DNA of 64,000 nucleotides from Prostheceraeus crozeri (GCA_907163375.1 CAJQUW010007815.1:496001-560000), one strand, 5' to 3'; positions 37,610-46,087 are shown, counted from the stretch's first letter. Translations and numbers: made by a program. Notes: a model not told the origin generated them from the letters alone.

Positions 37610-38700
37610 TCAAATGCTGTTGTTAGCATCATCAATATCCGCTGTCTCCGCCTGTGGCAGATTGCGCACCAACGTATTAGATCCGTCTCCACAGTTCTCG
37701 GTCGTTCACTGCGGCGTTTGGCTCTGTAAGGTCCAGGCTCGTCCATTCGTTTAAATTGTCGCACCATCTTCTTGTTGGTCGTCCTCTGCTTCTTTTCCGT
37801 TCACCATGCCCTCGAAGCAGATTCGGCTTACTCCCAGAGTTGTTCTTTTGTTCTGGCCATAGAGCTTTAGCTCTTTGCTTTTCACTGTAGATGTAATAGG
37901 TGTGAGTTTGATGATTCTTATGAGAGTTTCAATTCGTGTGTGATCTGATAATCTGTGGTTGGTCATGAGTCTCATGATATGATTTTGGAAGGTTGGTGGT
38001 TTCTTGAGAGTTACTGAGGTCCTGTTGATAGATGCATTTTAAGCCGCACAATGCAACAGGCATGATGTGGGTGGTAAGAATTTTGGATTTGAGGTCGCAA
38101 GAGACTCGCTTGGATGTGAGTAATGTTTTGTTTTTATGGAAGGCAGCCCATCCGTGTCCAATCTTGTGTTGATGGGGAATTATTCTGTCGTTCTTGGAAG
38201 AGAGCTTGTGTCCAAGATAGATGAATTCTGAGACTTATTCGATTGTTTTTTCGTAGATGGTCATGTGACGTGTGGAGTAAAGTTTATCTGTTGTCATACA
38301 CTTTGTTTTGGATGCATTAACAAGTAGTCCAACTTCTGCTGCATGTTTAACTAAGACGTCTAAAAAGCGTTGCAGGTCAGAGCGTGAGTTACTGAGGGCA
38401 GCAATATCGTCGGCATAACTTAGATTTGAGAGTAGGCTTCCCCCGATTGGGTAGCCGGATTGATATTCACTCTCGGTTTGTTGGATTAGGGCTGCAATTA
38501 CAATGCAAGACAGGATGCCACACAAAACATCTCCTTGTTTTACAACCTTGAGGATATCTACATGTCGTGATGTTCCGAAGTCTGTTTTGATGAAGGCTTT
38601 TGAGCTTTCATATGTTGATTTCAGAAAATTGATATATTTATTATTTATGTTCGTTTTGTCAAGTAGGTTCCACAGGTTAGGGAGCTCAACCAGTTAAACG
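37610..38700 (-). mobile_element. RTE-like LINE fragment
   Basis: On the minus strand the reverse transcriptase reads FLKSTYESSKAFIKTDFG and VKQGDVLCGILSCIV, then the catalytic box NLSYADDIAALSNSR with FLDVLVKHAAEVGLLVNAS. The C-terminal part (RSRGRPTRRWCDNLNEW, DRELWRRI) ends near 37663, followed by a tail with GATATTGATGATG. Frames change several times between 38230 and 37660, so it is dead. The 5' side stops at the AT tract where the Penelope-like inverted pair begins (38715), so the cluster may have inserted into this LINE. Confidence 0.75.
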
Positions 38701-38738
38701 CGGTGGCATTATATATATTTCATAAGAAAGAACGATTG

Positions 38739-38787
38739 CTTTGACCGGACATCTTTCAATCATATAATGATCATCATCAGCGGAAAG
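38739..38787 (-). ncRNA. Hammerhead-like ribozyme motif, element 1 (left)
   Basis: Reverse complement of the motif at 41086-41134, with the same core and stems. Confidence 0.4.
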
Positions 38788-39054
38788 TAACATAAAAGAG
38801 ACAGATCTTTCTTAAATACGTATTCACACACATTGAAATCAGTTCAGTTTTCAAGGCACGTAGCATAGAAAATAGTAAACAGATAAAACTAAAAAGACTT
38901 ATTTACAAACTACTTACAAAGTTAGAAGATAATATCTGAAAAAGGTAAAACTATTTACAGATTCAAACACAAAGTGTATGAGCCGTTCCTTCCATTAGCG
39001 AGATTTTCGTTACTTTTTATTAAAATTGATTCAAGAATAAATAGTTGTTTGCAT

Positions 39055-39393
39055 TTACCAATGATAGAAAAAATTTTCTTTTTTAGGACAATGAGGGTGA
39101 GTAGATGCTTCGATTGGCGAAGGGTATCCTTTGAGGTGTTCTCTAATCCGAGTGTCGAGGTGGCGCTTCGTTGCGCCGACGTACTGCATTTCGCAACGGT
39201 CACACACGCATTGGTACACGACAGAAGATTTTAGATCACTCGGAATTTTGTCTTTATTAGGAAACTGGTCTATGAGCTTGCATACTTTGTAAACCGGCCG
39301 AATCTCTATGCTCGCCGGAAGCAGATTATTCAAGGAGCGAATTTTGCATTTCATTTCATTTTCAGCTTGACTGATGAAAGGAACGGACCACAC
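39055..39393 (-). CDS. GIY-YIG endonuclease domain of Penelope-like element 1 (left copy)
   Basis: The 112-residue frame carries VVYQCVC and QYVGATKRHLDTRIREH, the GIY-YIG core (VVY...YVG, then the Arg helix and EH). This nuclease nicks target DNA to prime reverse transcription in Penelope-like elements. It sits directly after the reverse transcriptase, as expected. The linker resembles the Penelope/Poseidon type because it lacks a cysteine cluster. Confidence 0.8.
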   Translation of the reverse strand: MWSVPFISQAENEMKCKIRSLNNLLPASIEIRPVYKVCKLIDQFPNKDKIPSDLKSSVVYQCVCDRCEMQYVGATKRHLDTRIREHLKGYPSPIEASTHPHCPKKENFFYHW

Positions 39394-39405
39394 TACTCTC
39401 GTTTT

Positions 39406-40265
39406 CTACACATCTTCATTCTTAGCCTGGGAATCATTCATTTCTGATTCCCTGCACTCAATATTCCTTTCAACTTTTTCTTTTACTCGGTTTATGGTTC
39501 CAATGTCAAAACCATTTTTTATAAAGATACTTGATATCTCATTAGCCGATGCCTCATAGCCTGCGACTGGTGCAGATTTTACCAGCTCTATAAAATAAAG
39601 AGCGCATAGCAGACAAACTGTAAGACATGGGGGCGTAAGCAGAGCGAAGCATATAAATGCCAGTGTTGGTAGATTTGATATTAAAATCAATCTCCACACC
39701 AAAGTTACACGAAATGTTCGTATCAAGGAAGACGATCTCATCGTCTTTGCTCAATTCCATAGTAAACTTGATGCTATCTATCATCAAGTGAATTCAAAAA
39801 TTTCAGAAAACTGCTTGCTAGGTCATCATTTTCGAAGATGGCCGAACAATCGTCCACATATCTCCCGTAAAGCATAGGAGACAGGCCTTGATAACCATCA
39901 AACTTGGATTCGATCATGTCCATGGTAAAGGCAGCCATTGTGGGACCCAAACTAGATCCCATGGCCATGCCATCCACTTGATAATAAAGAATTTTGTCAA
40001 AAGTGAAAAGAATATTGGTGCAGGCGAGTTCGAGCAAAGCTTTTAGGACTTCACGCTTAACAGGAAAATTGCCAAAGTCTATCATGGACAAGACATGTTC
40101 GATTGTCTTTTTTACCGGTATGTTGGTAAAATGGGTCGAAACATCATAGCTACGAGTACAAGCTTTATAGCTGGCATTCGGATTTCTGTTGGCAAAGTCT
40201 TTTAATTTCTCAACTAATTGGAAAGAGTCTTTCAGTATATGGTTCTTAGGTATGTATTTTTTCAA
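39406..40265 (-). pseudogene. Penelope-like reverse transcriptase, element 1 (left copy)
   Basis: Reverse transcriptase motifs appear in order on the minus strand. ILKDSFQLVEKLKDF leads into the motif A region YDVSTHFTNIPV. Motif B follows as YYQVDGMAMGSSLGPTMAAF. Motif C, the catalytic YVDD, is in GRYVDDCSAIF. Then come ELSKDDEIVFLDTN and the C-terminal VERNIECRESEMND. The N-terminal part is absent: the sequence ends at the junction with the inverted copy at 40278. The domain is spread over more than one frame, so this copy is not intact. Confidence 0.8.
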
Positions 40266-40479
40266 AACTGAATCGAGCTTTTATAGAGCTGGTAAATCTG
40301 CACCAGTCGCAGGCTATGAGGCATCGGCTAATGAGATATCAAGTATCTTTATAAAAAATGGTTTTGACATTGGAACCATAAACCGAGTAAAAGAAAAAGT
40401 TGAAAGGAATATTGAGTGCAGGGAATCAGAAATGAATGATTCCCAGGCTAAGAATGAAGATGTGTAGAAAACGAGAGTA

Positions 40480-40818
40480 GTGTGGTCCGTTCCTTTCATC
40501 AGTCAAGCTGAAAATGAAATGAAATGCAAAATTCGCTCCTTGAATAATCTGCTTCCGGCGAGCATAGAGATTCGGTCGGTTTACAAAGTATGCAAGCTCA
40601 TAGACCAGTTTCCTAATAAAGACAAAATTCCGAGTGATCTAAAATCTTCTGTCGTGTACCAATGCGTGTGTGACCGTTGCGAAATGCAGTACGTCGGCGC
40701 AACGAAGCGCCACCTCGACACTCGGATTAGAGAACACCTCAAAGGATACCCTTCGCCAATCGAAGCATCTACTCACCCTCATTGTCCTAAAAAAGAAAAT
40801 TTTTTCTATCATTGGTAA
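40480..40818 (+). CDS. GIY-YIG endonuclease domain of Penelope-like element 1 (right copy)
   Basis: Same 112-residue frame as 39055-39393 with one visible change (IRSVYK for IRPVYK). It is preceded by the truncated reverse transcriptase end (40279-40467), so it lacks its polymerase. Confidence 0.8.
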   Translation: MWSVPFISQAENEMKCKIRSLNNLLPASIEIRSVYKVCKLIDQFPNKDKIPSDLKSSVVYQCVCDRCEMQYVGATKRHLDTRIREHLKGYPSPIEASTHPHCPKKENFFYHW

Positions 40819-41085
40819 ATGCAAACAACTATTTATTCTTGAATCAATTTTAATAAAAAGTAACGAAAATCTCGCTAATGAAAGGAACGGCTCATACACT
40901 TTGTGTTTGAATTTGCAAATAGTTTTACCTTTTTCAGATATTATCTTCTAACTTTGTAAGTAGTTTGTAAATAAGTCTTTTTAGTTTTATCTGTTTACTA
41001 TTTTCTATGCTACGTGCCTTGCAAACTGAACTGATTTCAATGTGTGTGAATACGTATTTAAGAAAGATCTGTCTCTTTTATGTTA

Positions 41086-41134
41086 CTTTCCGCTGATGAT
41101 GATCATTATATGATTGAAAGATGTCCGGTCAAAG
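41086..41134 (+). ncRNA. Hammerhead-like ribozyme motif, element 1 (right)
   Basis: Order: stem I strand CTTTCCG, core CTGATGA, stem II ATCAT-TAT-ATGAT, GAAA, a short stem III region ending GTC, then CGG-TC-AAAG, which pairs with the first strand across a 2-base bulge. The core boxes are intact, but two unpaired bases precede stem II and stem III is weak. It lies about 24 bp from the arm's outer end, on the coding strand. Hammerheads are known in Penelope-like elements, which supports the call. Confidence 0.42.
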
Positions 41135-41181
41135 CAATCGTTCTTTCTTATGAAATATGAAGCTCCTGGGCACACTTTGCG

Positions 41182-41185
<4 letters not shown>

Positions 41186-41240
<55 letters not shown>

Positions 41241-41260
41241 TTATTTATTTATTTATTTAT
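41186..41260. repeat. (AT)n and (ATTT)n microsatellite
   Basis: About 50 bp of AT dinucleotides followed by five or more ATTT units. It separates element 1 from the SINE-like inverted pair. Confidence 0.95.
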
Positions 41261-41282
41261 CAAATCTTAACAGATGTAACCA

Positions 41283-41324
41283 CCACGAGACATGTTTCGG
41301 CCTGTTGGGCCTCATCAGTCGTGG
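41283..41324 (-). ncRNA. Type I hammerhead ribozyme, left copy
   Basis: Stem I CCACGA / TCGTGG, core CTGATGA, stem II GGCC-CAACA-GGCC, GAAA, then ACATGT as a self-complementary short stem III, and cleavage triplet GTC. All core bases are consensus and the stem II closing pair is G-C. The tiny palindromic stem III suggests cleavage as a dimer, as known for newt satellite hammerheads. Confidence 0.85.
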
Positions 41325-41492
41325 GTAGGTTTGAACCAGCGACGTTGGAGCTAGAGGACGTGCAAGCATACCCTCTAGCCACATAGAGGGTGGTTACTAT
41401 ACCTCTATACTCTATACCATTACTATACCTCCAGCATACTAGAGGGTATGCTTGCACGTCCTCTAGCTCCAACGTCGCTGGTTCAAACTTAC

Positions 41493-41534
41493 TCACGACT
41501 GATGAGGCCCAACAGGCCGAAACATGTCTCGTGG
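41493..41534 (+). ncRNA. Type I hammerhead ribozyme, right copy
   Basis: Same ribozyme as 41283-41324 in the opposite orientation. Stem I is TCACGA / TCGTGG with one G-U pair; core, stem II and stem III are identical. Predicted cleavage follows the GTC at 41526-41528. Confidence 0.85.
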
Positions 41535-41610
41535 TGGTTACATCTGTTGAGATTTGATAAATTTATCAATTGCCAGGCTACTTGTCTAAATATATATATA
41601 TATATATATA

Positions 41611-41824
41611 TAATAAAATAAGTGAAAACCAGAAGAGAATCTCGAATTAGAGCATATATCAGCCAAACGTTTTCACCGGGTCACCCGGGCTTTTCAAGGC
41701 TACTAAATGTAAGCCTTGAAACTTGAAACTTGAGGAACTTGAAAAGCCGGGTGACCCGGTGAAAACGTTTGGCTGATATATACTCTAATTTGAGATTCTC
41801 TTCTGGTTTTCACTTATTTTATTA
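41611..41824. repeat. Unclassified element X, head-to-head inverted pair with hammerhead-like relic
   Basis: Arms 41611-41698 and 41738-41824 are complementary over about 87 bp with few mismatches. They contain CCGGG-TGA-CCCGG followed by TGAAAACGTTTGGCTG. In the left copy (41661-41701, minus) AGCC pairs with GGCT around TTGAAAA, a CCCGGG stem and GAAA. This has hammerhead order, but the CTGATGA box has decayed. The centre has repeated CTTGAAA units. A (TA)n run lies at about 41590-41612. Confidence 0.55.
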
Positions 41825-42049
41825 TTACGTACATTTGCCATTACTTCTGATTTATATATATATACTATTATGACATAGCCTTATTAATCTATACATTAAG
41901 ACATATAGCTTTCAAGGGCCAATTTTTTTGTTAGCCTACTTTTGAAACACCTTGTATATATAATTTCGAGGAATTGAATCAATTTCCGTCAAAGTGCTCA
42001 ACTGTGAAAGGAGCAACGTATACCCAAAGCTAGGAGGAAAAACTCAGAA

Positions 42050-42091
42050 CTCGGTACTCAGAGTTTCATGTCAACACAATCATCAGCCAAA
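42050..42091 (-). ncRNA. Hammerhead ribozyme motif, element 2 (left)
   Basis: Reverse complement of the motif at 44366-44409 with the same core. Confidence 0.5.
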
Positions 42092-42246
42092 GCTAAGGAA
42101 CGAATTTTACAAAGTTAAAATATTGAAGTAAATATGTAATCGGAGTAACCGTGACCTTTACAATTTAAAGAAATATGCACAGTTACAATAGAAGAATATG
42201 CATTCGGTGTTTATCGTGACCTTTGCAAAGCAGGACACAAAGAAAG

Positions 42247-42861
42247 TTAATGTCTTGATAGCAAATACTTATTTCGGTGCCTGCATTTGGAGACAAGTTC
42301 ATTCCGCTTGTTGAGTAGGTTATCACCGTCGTTGTCCAAAATAAAAAACTTCTCGCTGAGACAGAGGTTGCACCTTTTCGTTACTTGGTTGAAGGGTTTG
42401 CAAAATTTTTTGATCCTCCACTTTACTATTGGGCTGGAACCTGTTTCCTTCAGCCTCCAATATTCCTTAGACAGTTCAGTTTCATGCTTGTATTTTTCAT
42501 GGGAAAACGACTTCTTGTGATTAGCGTATCTGAGCTTGAATGAACTTTCGCAAATACCCAGATATCTTCTATTCTGACCATTACAAGTAATTTGGGCCTC
42601 ATACACAATGTTGCTTGCCAGACATTTATTTTGCAAAGGGCATTTTTCTTTGTTCATGCAATTGCATTCCCTCCGATCTTTGTTATTCTCTTCTTTGCTC
42701 AACATTCTCCGGTTATGGGCGTTTATGATTGATTTGATGTTGGGCATACAGCTATAGCTCACTTTGAGGGTGTTTCTATTAAAGATCCTTTGAAATCTGG
42801 TGCCATCTCTGAAGTGTTTGTCAACGAGTTCCAAAAAGCGTTGACCCACATTTGTTGCCAC
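42247..42861 (-). CDS. GIY-YIG endonuclease of Penelope-like element 2 (left copy)
   Basis: The 204-residue frame has a linker ECNCMNKEKCPLQNKC (four Cys, probably zinc-binding), then IVYEAQI, RRYLGICESSFKLRYANHK and a C-terminal WRIKKFCKPF with a further Cys pair (CNLCLSEKFF). The GIY-YIG fold is VY...YLG with the Arg and His helix after it. It nicks the target for primed reverse transcription. The Cys-rich linker suggests a Neptune- or Nematis-like clade rather than Penelope/Poseidon, but I am not certain of the clade. The frame continues upstream past its first ATG. Confidence 0.8.
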   Translation of the reverse strand: MATNVGQRFLELVDKHFRDGTRFQRIFNRNTLKVSYSCMPNIKSIINAHNRRMLSKEENNKDRRECNCMNKEKCPLQNKCLASNIVYEAQITCNGQNRRYLGICESSFKLRYANHKKSFSHEKYKHETELSKEYWRLKETGSSPIVKWRIKKFCKPFNQVTKRCNLCLSEKFFILDNDGDNLLNKRNELVSKCRHRNKYLLSRH

Positions 42862-42951
42862 GGTTCTGCTGTAAGGTGGATTGAACCAAATTATCTGCCT
42901 TGCTCGCTTCCGCTTCTCACTTGGCTCACTACTTTGCTGTTGCCAACTTTG

Positions 42952-43490
42952 CTACTTTGCTACTTTGCCAATGCAGTCCTTGTTGAACTCTTTGGACAAA
43001 ACGTTCAACAGGTATATGCCCACCAACTCGCACAGCTCGGCACCATCGTAAGCTCCCATTGTAACATCAAAATTCTCGTTCTCGCGTTTTCTCCATGGCT
43101 CGCCATCTTTGAAGAGTAGCCACTTACGAGCATGTCTTATTGCTTGCAGCTCCCTGTCTTCGATATTTATAAATTCAGATGCGAACCTCAATGAAAGCTC
43201 CATTAGACTCTCTGTAATTGATGGGTAACTTTCACGTCGAAAATCATAAACTTTCCAGACGATTTATACTCGAGTCCGTTAAACCAATCAATTACTTGCT
43301 TGGTGTTCTGCCATTGCTTTACTCCAGTTGAAAGTCGTAACTTTGAATTAACAATCTCCAAAACCCGTTTGCTGATACGCCCAATTTCATTCTTTGATGG
43401 GTTGATAAGTCTTGTTGAAGGATTGTTCAAAAAACTGTCCTTGTGATCTTTGAATGTTATAAAGCATTCGTTGCTACCATTGATATTCAT
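42952..43490 (-). pseudogene. Penelope-like reverse transcriptase fragments, element 2
   Basis: Minus-strand fragments keep family order. First CFITFKDHKDSFLNNPSTRL and INPSKNEIGRISKRVLEIVN (43490-43203), then a motif A start FMIFDVK. Next comes the block FDVTMGAYDGAELCELVGIY with LLNVLSKEF (43203-42952). The segment with the catalytic motif C and the thumb is absent before the endonuclease. This copy cannot encode a working polymerase. Confidence 0.7.
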
Positions 43491-43516
43491 TGGCTACACC
43501 CGCAAATTTGAATTCA

Positions 43517-44211
43517 AACAGCAAAGTAGTGAGCCAAGTGAGAAGCGGAAGCGAGCAAGGCAGATAATTTGGTTCAATCCACCTTACAGCAGAACCGTGG
43601 CAACAAATGTGGGTCAACGCTTTTTGGAACTCGTTGACAAACACTTCAGAGATGGCACCAGATTTCAAAGGATCTTTAATAGAAACACCCTCAAAGTGAG
43701 CTATAGCTGTATGCCCAACATCAAATCAATCATAAACGCCCATAACCGGAGAATGTTGAGCAAAGAAGAGAATAACAAAGATCGGAGGGAATGCAATTGC
43801 ATGAACAAAGAAAAATGCCCTTTGCAAAATAAATGTCTGGCAAGCAACATTGTGTATGAGGCCCAAATTACTTGTAATGGTCAGAATAGAAGATATCTGG
43901 GTATTTGCGAAAGTTCATTCAAGCTCAGATACGCTAATCACAAGAAGTCGTTTTCCCATGAAAAATACAAGCATGAAACTGAACTGTCTAAGGAATATTG
44001 GAGGCTGAAGGAAACAGGTTCCAGCCCAATAGTAAAGTGGAGGATCAAAAAATTTTGCAAACCCTTCAACCAAGTAACGAAAAGGTGCAACCTCTGTCTC
44101 AACGAGAAGTTTTTTATTTTGGACAACGACGGTGATAACCTACTCAACAAGCGGAATGAACTTGTCTCCAAATGCAGGCACCGAAATAAGTATTTGCTAT
44201 CAAGACATTAA
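43517..44211 (+). CDS. GIY-YIG endonuclease of Penelope-like element 2 (right copy)
   Basis: Same protein as 42247-42861 with one visible change (CNLCLNEKFF). The frame is open from 43450, but residues before about 43517 come from the junction and not from the element. It lacks any polymerase upstream. Confidence 0.8.
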
Positions 44212-44365
44212 CTTTCTTTGTGTCCTGCTTTGCAAAGGTCACGATAAACACCGAATGCATATTCTTCTATTGTAACTGTGCATATTTCTTTAAATTGTAA
44301 AGGTCACGGTTACTCCGATTACATATTTACTTCAATATTTTAACTTTGTAAAATTCGTTCCTTAG

Positions 44366-44409
44366 CTTTGGCTGATGATTGTGTTGACATGAAACTCTGA
44401 GTACCGAGT
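44366..44409 (+). ncRNA. Hammerhead ribozyme motif, element 2 (right)
   Basis: Order: TTTGG, core CTGATGA, stem II TGT-GTTG-ACA, GAAA, then CTC-T-GAG as a short stem III, cleavage triplet GTA, and CCGAG, which pairs with TTTGG (two G-U pairs). Core boxes are intact; stem II has three pairs and a T-T mismatch at its base. It lies about 27 bp from the element's 3' end on the coding strand. Confidence 0.5.
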
Positions 44410-44565
44410 TCTGAGTTTTTCCTCCTAGCTTTGGGCATATATATATATGCCAGCTAACTTGCCTCCATTTATGCTTCATTTTAAAAGTGGAAACTCGTTT
44501 TTCGGATCATTTCTTTTTAACAATCTTCTAGTGAGTGGGAGTTCATATCATTGATCCTGATTGAG

Positions 44566-45150
44566 TTATAAGTGCAAATGTTGAAGATTCTTTTTGAGTT
44601 TAAATTTCCTCTGGTCGCATGCATCACATTTCCGAGGCTGTTGATGTGGTCCACTGGTCGCATCTGTCACACCATTCCGGGGCTGCTGGTGTGCCCTTCT
44701 AATCAAAGGGTGAGGGTCCGGAGGTAGCCCCCTTTGATCCAAGATACGATGGCTAGACATAATTCATGTTGGTTTTGTAAGCCATACTCCTTCGTGCTTA
44801 CTCAGGACAGGTTGGAAGAGAGTGGTTGTTCGTGTCACTAACACTAGAAGAGTGCCTTACTGGGCTAGCAGGCTCTTCTGCCAAGGGGTGTGATGACAGA
44901 GCCTTCTTAGAGGCGGATCTTACTCGCCTCGTCACAGAACTTGAACGGGTCTAAGCAACCTTTTTAGAGGCGGAGGGGTGCCACACCCTAAGCCCGGCGC
45001 ACCCTAGGAATCAGCCGCTGGTTGGTCAGGGGCTGCTTATTCGCATCTATAGGTCTAATATCGCAGCTAATCATGGAAAGGCGGTCGTCCCGCTATCCGT
45101 CACCTGCGGATCGTGGCGGCAGCCAGCTCTGCTTCCCCCCCTAATTGCAC
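44566..45150. repeat. GC-rich repeat-like block, unclassified
   Basis: This block is much richer in G and C than its neighbours. It opens with two related 43-bp units (CTGGTCGCAT..CACA..CCG.GGCTG at about 44612 and 44655) and contains GGGGCTGCTTATTCGC and GGATCGTGGCGGCAGCC. A minus-strand frame of 64 codons covers 44566-44760 without a known motif. The composition resembles an untranslated leader of a LINE, but I could not show that. Confidence 0.35.
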
Positions 45151-46087
45151 GTATACCTGATGGAAGACATGAAGGCACTCCATGCCAAATATTGTGGCTA
45201 CAAACTTAGTATTTTTCATTTAAACAGAGAAAGCACAGAAGAATATCATTTCCATCGAAACTTCAATCTGCTTCCCTTTGGTTTAACATGTGTTTTGTTT
45301 CAACCTGTCTAACAGGAAGAGAAACCGGGCAGAACTCGGCAGACGCGCAGATTCGTAGTGTCCATAAGTTGTACATCATTCTGAGAAGGTCTCATTTTCA
45401 GCCTCGTTCCCAGCTGAAGCTCGTGCTGGCAACCAGACTGTTGCTTGATTTTCCCCATTAAAATTCCTGTGCAGAATACCAATCAGAAAGAATGGCATTT
45501 TCAACATATCTCAAAACTAAGCTGACTATGTTTGACTTCAAATCAGCTCAAATCAATGTCTAACATGATACGAATTTTCATATTGTTATGTCCACAGATG
45601 CACATGAATGAATGTTGTTTGTTATGGAGGAAATGAACAATGTAATTTTACCGGTCAAGATATTGAACCGCAATGTACTATGAGGCTGAAGGCCGTCAGA
45701 CAACCTGTGTGATCAGCTCATCTTTGAAACATTAAAAGTGTTATCAATTTAATTTGGTTTCACAGAAGCATAATGGAAGGCTAAAGACTTTTTGAATGAC
45801 CTTCTGATATGGAAAGATTTCATAAAATGGATTGTCTCTGCATTATATGGATTAGCCCTCAAAGAGACAGACTTCCCAGATCGTGATAGGCCTTCTTGGA
45901 AACATTCCATAAAGAATAATCATCCAACCTAACGCAGGTGGTAAAGTTAATGGCAGGCAGAGAAGCAATGTGACTGATAAAAAGCATTACAAGGAAGAGC
46001 GACATGCTACCTTCGTCACATGAATTTCAATCGACCTACAAAGAATGTTATGGATAATTAATGCACTATATGATGTTATACATCTGC
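45151..46087. other. No gene recognised
   Basis: Sequence downstream of the sugar transporter stop codon; its 3' UTR should lie at the right-hand end of this stretch. No other gene is supported. Confidence 0.4.

Larger units (their letters stand above)
38715..39595 (-). repeat. Inverted repeat arm, element 1, left
   Basis: Matches the reverse complement of 40279-41158 nearly perfectly, with one single-base gap and a few substitutions. Confidence 0.9.
38715..41158. mobile_element. Penelope-like element 1, head-to-head inverted pair
   Basis: Two copies of one element face away from each other. The arms, 38715-39595 (minus) and 40279-41158 (plus), are 881 and 880 bp and almost identical. The left copy extends further inward (39596-40278) and supplies most of the reverse transcriptase; the right copy is 5'-truncated. 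Each arm encodes the end of the reverse transcriptase region and a GIY-YIG endonuclease, and ends in a short 3' region with a hammerhead-like motif. Penelope-like elements use this domain order and often occur as partial tandem or inverted copies. The outer left edge abuts an AT run and the right edge lies shortly before (AT)n. Near-identity of the arms implies a recent origin. Confidence 0.85.
40279..41158 (+). repeat. Inverted repeat arm, element 1, right
   Basis: Mirror of 38715-39595. It begins within the reverse transcriptase C-terminal region and ends at the element 3' end. Confidence 0.9.
41257..41560. mobile_element. tRNA-like SINE with hammerhead ribozyme, head-to-head inverted pair
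   Basis: Two 122-bp arms, 41257-41378 (minus) and 41439-41560 (plus), are almost perfectly complementary. Read in its own sense each copy contains GCTTGCACGTCC and GGTTCAAAC, a B-box-like sequence. In the left copy TGGCTAGAGGG, an A-box-like sequence, lies 33 bp upstream. A hammerhead ribozyme and a 26-bp tail follow. The order pol III promoter, ribozyme, 3' tail recalls the Schistosoma Sm-alpha SINE-like repeats. The 60-bp centre differs between the copies. AT-rich microsatellites flank both outer ends. Confidence 0.7.
42023..42941 (-). repeat. Inverted repeat arm, element 2, left
   Basis: Reverse complement of 43517-44435, equal length, few substitutions. Its inner edge meets a short TTTGCTAC repeat at 42946-42966. 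Confidence 0.9.
42023..44435. mobile_element. Penelope-like element 2, head-to-head inverted pair
   Basis: Arms 42023-42941 (minus) and 43517-44435 (plus) are both 919 bp and nearly identical without gaps. The left copy continues inward into reverse transcriptase fragments up to about 43490; the right copy starts just before its endonuclease. The endonuclease differs from that of element 1: it has a cysteine-rich linker before GIY-YIG, so this is another Penelope-like clade. Each 3' end carries a hammerhead motif. The right edge runs into a short AT repeat (44436-44450). The polymerase is incomplete in both copies. Confidence 0.85.
43517..44435 (+). repeat. Inverted repeat arm, element 2, right
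   Basis: Mirror of 42023-42941. Starts at AACAGCAAAGTAGTGAG and ends at CCTCCTAGCTTTGGG. Confidence 0.9.

Noticed and set aside
40189-40467. A separate gene from the frame crossing the element 1 junction
   Set aside because: It begins in antisense polymerase sequence and continues into the inverted copy, so it is a junction artefact.
41186-41240. Coding frame through the (AT)n microsatellite
   Set aside because: Translation of a dinucleotide repeat (YIYIYI); not a gene.
43450-43516. Native N-terminus of the right-hand element 2 endonuclease
   Set aside because: These residues come from antisense polymerase sequence at the junction.
45200-45320. Short translation LLPFGLTCVLFQ resembling a reverse-transcriptase motif of LTR elements
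   Set aside because: Too short, with no other motif in order around it; no LTR element is supported.
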